Shown piece after piece: positions 60,483 through 64,000 of a stretch of 64,000 nucleotides of DNA (position 1 is the stretch's first letter; the number at the start of each line of letters is the position of its first letter). This stretch comes from Phyllobacterium myrsinacearum (lineage in GTDB: Bacteria > Pseudomonadota > Alphaproteobacteria > Rhizobiales > Rhizobiaceae). The position numbers and the translations under genes are program-made. Below the pieces are notes generated by a model. The model was given only the letters and a program-made list of their open reading frames with translations. It was not told the origin of the DNA and searched no databases. The stretch covers positions 238,838-302,837 of the forward strand of contig NZ_PVBT01000008.1 in the NCBI RefSeq assembly GCF_002980555.1. Reading direction: 5' to 3'.

Positions 60483-61460
60483 TTACGACACCCGGCGCTT
60501 GGCTGGGCCGGGCGCCGTGCCGCCGCGTTCGAAATCCGCCGCCATTTCCCGCAGTTTCTGCCGCAGCTTCTGTGAGTTTTCCTCGGTCTTCCAGCGCTGG
60601 ACGGTGGCCTGCGCCTTGTCCTGATCGATCTGGCGGTAGGACTGCACGAACAGGCGCAGCGAATGCAGGTCCTTGTGCACGAGGCCGAACAGGCCCGTCA
60701 GCACCAGATGCGCCGCTTCCGCCGAAAGGCCGAGCGCGGCAAGCGCGATGGTCAGTTCCGCATTGAGCCCGTGGCCGATGATGCGTTCGGCGGTTTCGCC
60801 GTCGAGATCGAGCGCCGCGGTGAAAACGGTGCGGAACGTGTGGGTTTCGTCGAGCAGGGCGGCATCGATCAGCCGGTCGGCCAGCGCCTGATCGGCGGAA
60901 AGACCGGCATCGGATGCGCGCATCAGGGCGCGCAGCGCCTCGCGGGTTTCACGCAGGCGCGGCGATTCGGCTTCCACAGGCTTCAAGGGCTCATTCTCCT
61001 TATCGGCGGGCAAGCCGCTCTGCAGCGCCAGGGCGCGGTCGATGGCGGGGTCGTGCAGCTGGCGCAGGGCCTGCAGAAGCGCCGCGTCCTCCACCGTGCG
61101 CCGGGCGATGGCGCGGGCATGGCCGATGCCCCGGAGCTCGATCAGCCCGACGAGATCGGCGGGCGTGAGCACGGGCGAGCGCAACAGCAGCGGCGCCGAA
61201 ATATCAACGTCGTCCTCGGCCAGCGCCAGGATCAGGCGTTTGGGCGCATGCGGCATTTCGGACAGGGCAGCGGCGGCATGGCGGCGCACGCGCGGCGAGG
61301 CGAGGGCGAGCAGCGGAACGGCGAGATCCTCCAGCTGCTGGGCATCGCTCTTTGCCGGTCGTGCGACGCAGCAGAAGGCGGTGATCGATGCGGTGAGGAG
61401 ATCGTCAGCCTTGCTGCCGCCATTGCGGTCTTCAAGTGCCCGAAACTCAGGATACTTCAC
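60483..61460 (-). CDS. DUF2336-family alpha-helical repeat protein
   Basis: A 325-residue helical repeat protein of the DUF2336 family, starting (GTG) VKYPEFRALEDRNGGSKADDLLTASITAFC. Repeats such as LEDLAVPLLALASPRVRRHAAAALSEMPHAPKRLILALAEDDVDISAPLLLRSPVL look HEAT-like. I favour the GTG at 61458-61460 because GGAG lies upstream; the frame reaches 61514. A near-CtrA box lies upstream. Function unknown, perhaps cell-cycle linked. Confidence 0.85.
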   Translation of the reverse strand: MKYPEFRALEDRNGGSKADDLLTASITAFCCVARPAKSDAQQLEDLAVPLLALASPRVRRHAAAALSEMPHAPKRLILALAEDDVDISAPLLLRSPVLTPADLVGLIELRGIGHARAIARRTVEDAALLQALRQLHDPAIDRALALQSGLPADKENEPLKPVEAESPRLRETREALRALMRASDAGLSADQALADRLIDAALLDETHTFRTVFTAALDLDGETAERIIGHGLNAELTIALAALGLSAEAAHLVLTGLFGLVHKDLHSLRLFVQSYRQIDQDKAQATVQRWKTEENSQKLRQKLREMAADFERGGTAPGPAKRRVS

Positions 61461-61520
61461 GAACACACTCCACTCGATCACGCACGGCGCCAAACTATGC
61501 CTAAAATGAGCCATGAAGCG

Positions 61521-61536
61521 TTAGCAATCCGTTAAC
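61521..61536. promoter_or_regulatory. Near-consensus CtrA box
   Basis: TTAG-CAATCCG-TTAAC, one base away from the CtrA consensus TTAA-N7-TTAA, lies about 60 bases upstream of the DUF2336 start and before the small gene at 61702. Confidence 0.45.
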
Positions 61537-61701
61537 CCTGCGGGTGTCTAATGAAATTATGCGCGGCAGGATCGCGCGCGCGGACCGGAACCGGTCCGCA
61601 GCCCCCGCGGGGGCGCAAAGCAGCCCGTTGTCCGGCGCTTTGGCCGGATGCCAAGACCAGCATGAGCGTGTGCGTATCAAGGAGATCAACAGGCCGAACG
61701 G

Positions 61702-61905
61702 ATGGATGAAATGGGGTTTGTCATTACCTTTCCAAGCAGCGCCATGCGCCAGCGCATGGCAACCAAATCCGGGCCGCGGCCGGCAACCGCGCAGATCATG
61801 ATTTTTCCCGGCGTGCGCTATGAGCGCCCGGCGCAGGCCGCCCGCCCGCGCGACAAGGACAAGCCGGGCAGCCGGTTTTTCGATCCCACACCCCAGCCGG
61901 GCTAG
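61702..61905 (+). CDS. Small conserved-looking hypothetical protein
   Basis: A 67-residue protein with MGFVITFPSSAMRQRMATKSG and AQIMIFPGVRYERP, followed by a Pro/Arg/Asp-rich tail. The phrase IIFPGVRYER is one I associate with a short uncharacterised protein of Hyphomicrobiales. A start three codons downstream (61711) is equally possible. Function unknown. Confidence 0.65.
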   Translation: MDEMGFVITFPSSAMRQRMATKSGPRPATAQIMIFPGVRYERPAQAARPRDKDKPGSRFFDPTPQPG

Positions 61906-62168
61906 GGGCTGTACCGCACGGCTGCCAAGGGGACTGCGGCCCGCAATATCAGCCATCAGAGATAGAACATAGATATCGGGTGCAATCCTGAGCATTCAAT
62001 TCTATGGATTTTCTGCCACAATGGGGCGAAAACGGCGAGCGTTTTCACGTTGCACTTGAATGTCGCGCCGTCTTGTGACTGCATATATTCTATATTGTTA
62101 TGATTTCGATTCGTCTTTTTGACGGCATTTTTGATTTTGACTGGTATTGATATTGGGAACCATATTTC

Positions 62169-64000
62169 ATGTCTTTTCACGCCTCAGCTGCGGTTTTTTC
62201 CGCACGTTCCGATCATTTGTCCAAATTCCGTAACCATCTGATGAGCAGTGTCTGCGCCGCGCTGATCATCGCCGCTTCCGGCCCCAGTGCGCATGCGCAG
62301 GAAGCGTCGGGCAAGTATTTCAACGCGGATGGCAGCAAAACCGACGATCTGGAAAAGGCGGCGGCGACATGGCGAACTCCTGAATTCATATCCGATTGGG
62401 GCCTATCTGCGATGCGTGCTGAATATGCTTATGCGTTTGGTGCGACGGGCAAAGGAAGCGATGTTGGAGTTATGGACTCTGGTATCGACACTGATCATCC
62501 AGAGTACAAAAATAACCCTCGTATTCACCTAGTTAATACTGTTGGAGAATATTTCGCAGACAGCACAGAATGGGAAGATGAAAACGGGGGTCCCTTCAAA
62601 AAGGGAGAAGCGTTCAATGTTTCGGGGGCTTACAATTCAAAGTACAATGACTCGCATGGAACCCACGTCAGCGGGACAATTGGTGCATCCAGAGACGACA
62701 AAGGGATGCATGGCGTAGCTTTTGATGTCAATCTTTATGAAGCAAACACACATGGAACGGATGACAACAGGCTGCAAGGCTCCGATACGCTTGACTATAA
62801 TTACTTCATGGCCGCTTACAAAGCCTTGTCTGCAAACAAAGGTGTTACATTTGTTAACAATAGCTGGGGATCAGATTCGCACGACGAGGTAAAATATTTT
62901 GAGAATCAAACCGATACTATTCCGAATTTCACGAAGGCTTATAGCAATTTTCGAAAACTGAGTGAGAGCGGCAACAAGACTTGGCTCGACGCAGTGGGGG
63001 ATGCTGCCGTCAGGTATGGTATTATTCAGGTCGTCTCTGCATCTAATGATGGGCCTATGCGGAATCCCGATCTTTTTGCAGGTTTACCCTTTTTCCGTCC
63101 TGAACTTGAAGATCAATGGCTTGCAGTGGCATGGGCAAATAAGGGGCCGTCTCCTGATTTTAGCGGTGGTGGCATAAATACTTACTCAAACCGTTGTGGT
63201 GTTGCCCGCTATTGGTGCGTCGATGCTCCAGGCAGCGGCATTTACAGCACGATACCAAAGGGCAAGTATCTCGCTGAGAGCGGTACGTCGATGTCGGCGC
63301 CGCACGCTACCGGCGCCCTCGCAGTTATTCAAAGCCGTTTCCCTTACATGACACCGCAACAAGTTCTCCAGGTTCTGCTGACTACGTCGGTCAACAAGGA
63401 TGGCATGATTAGGCGTATCCCCGTTGACGAGGATGGCTGGGGCGATATCAATCTGAAACATGCAATGAATGGTCCTGGTCAATTTATAACAGGTAAATTC
63501 GACATCAACACGCCAAGCAATATCAAGGATACTTGGTCCAATCCGATCACCGACGACGCTTTGTTGCAGCGCCCGGTATCCGAAAGAGCAGATCTGCAAA
63601 AGTTAGTAGACGAACTGGCGACTAAGGGTTGGGATAAGGGCCCTCCGACGAACGTGAGTGTTGAGGACAAGGATTATTACAATAATCTTGTAAAGACTAT
63701 CGCTACTCGCAAAGAAGCCATTGCGATGCATGTCAAGATTACACAAGGCAGCCTGACGAAATCCGGTGCGGGTTCGTTGTGGCTGACGGGCAAAAACAGC
63801 TATCGCGGTGATACGGTGATCAATGGCGGCGAACTCGGCATCGGGCTGGGCGGTTCGATCGTTTCGGCATCGATCATCAATGATACCGGGCTTCTGACCG
63901 TCGATGGCACGGCAGCGGCGGTGACGGCCAATGCCGGCGGGCGATTGAAGATCAATACGACGGGGGTGACCGGCGATCTCACCTTGAATGGCGGCTTTGC
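62169..64000 (+). CDS. Subtilisin-like (S8) autotransporter, 3' end cut by window
   Basis: At least 610 residues of a surface serine protease. A long signal region (SSVCAALIIAASGPSAHA) leads to the S8 domain: DSGIDTDHPEY (Asp103), DSHGTHVSG (His163), ASNDG (Asn293) and GTSMSAPHATG (Ser374). After residue 530 begins an autotransporter-type beta-strand repeat (GSLTKSGAGSLWLTGKNSYRGDTVINGGELGIG). The barrel lies beyond the window. The central protease part is AT-rich while the signal and repeat parts match the local GC, so the protein looks mosaic. GGGAA precedes the ATG. Confidence 0.9.
   Translation, partial: MSFHASAAVFSARSDHLSKFRNHLMSSVCAALIIAASGPSAHAQEASGKYFNADGSKTDDLEKAAATWRTPEFISDWGLSAMRAEYAYAFGATGKGSDVGVMDSGIDTDHPEYKNNPRIHLVNTVGEYFADSTEWEDENGGPFKKGEAFNVSGAYNSKYNDSHGTHVSGTIGASRDDKGMHGVAFDVNLYEANTHGTDDNRLQGSDTLDYNYFMAAYKALSANKGVTFVNNSWGSDSHDEVKYFENQTDTIPNFTKAYSNFRKLSESGNKTWLDAVGDAAVRYGIIQVVSASNDGPMRNPDLFAGLPFFRPELEDQWLAVAWANKGPSPDFSGGGINTYSNRCGVARYWCVDAPGSGIYSTIPKGKYLAESGTSMSAPHATGALAVIQSRFPYMTPQQVLQVLLTTSVNKDGMIRRIPVDEDGWGDINLKHAMNGPGQFITGKFDINTPSNIKDTWSNPITDDALLQRPVSERADLQKLVDELATKGWDKGPPTNVSVEDKDYYNNLVKTIATRKEAIAMHVKITQGSLTKSGAGSLWLTGKNSYRGDTVINGGELGIGLGGSIVSASIINDTGLLTVDGTAAAVTANAGGRLKINTTGVTGDLTLNGGF

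Overview
The window reads as a chromosomal stretch of a GC-rich alphaproteobacterium of the order Hyphomicrobiales (Rhizobiales), probably near Brucellaceae/Phyllobacteriaceae. The basis is protein recognition only: a MucR/Ros zinc-finger regulator, small families I associate with this order (DUF930, DUF1491, DUF2336, DUF5330, DUF6456, a Tlde1/DUF2778 protein), an MctP-type monocarboxylate permease with its DUF3311 partner, and an AmpC resembling the Ochrobactrum OCH enzymes. I saw no tRNA, rRNA, CRISPR array, transposase or integrase.

Layout. 1-3062: methylmalonyl-CoA mutase, large subunit cut by the window edge and small subunit. 3367-9291: a run of minus-strand small genes, mostly secreted, lipoprotein or membrane proteins of unknown role. 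9520-12412: small housekeeping enzymes (SnoaL-like, methyltransferase, GNAT, SDR). 12730-14900: a Hint-domain surface-type protein and two very small genes. 14890-23273: a MocR regulator with a divergent MFS exporter, an HI0933-like flavoprotein, a cold-shock protein, a divergent EF-G and an ABC-F ATPase preceded by a leader peptide. 23357-29357: a 272-bp hairpin repeat, a Tlde1 protein, DUF3311-MctP and a HerA-like ATPase. 29358-31827: an AT-rich insert carrying a coiled-coil GH20 lipoprotein. 31978-36112: hydrolase, L,D-transpeptidase, class IV aminotransferase, second copy of the 272-bp repeat, superoxide dismutase. 36337-44514: four regulator/target pairs (HxlR-MFS, WYL-VOC, an orphan SRPBCC, AmpR-AmpC) plus an Abi/HEPN protein and a nitrilase-family enzyme. 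44720-50807: repeat-rich secreted protein, two c-type cytochromes, an SsuA-like binding protein, a MarR/Tet(X)-like pair and an AT-rich two-gene unit that could be a toxin and its partner. 50911-61905: oligopeptidase B, MucR, a DnaA-domain-IV-like protein with DUF6456, SufE, a DivJ-like histidine kinase, a peptidoglycan-binding protein, DUF1491 and DUF2336. 62169-64000: an S8 autotransporter cut by the window edge.

The points I find most worth a second look are the two equal-length copies of a structured repeat whose arms differ but stay complementary, the leader peptide and hairpin upstream of the ABC-F gene, the candidate toxin/partner unit, the AT-rich passenger-type genes (GH20 lipoprotein and S8 autotransporter), an orphan Mur/Fur-like palindrome, and a set of clear palindromic operators beside divergent regulators. 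Family names are from memory of protein motifs; no database search was possible.
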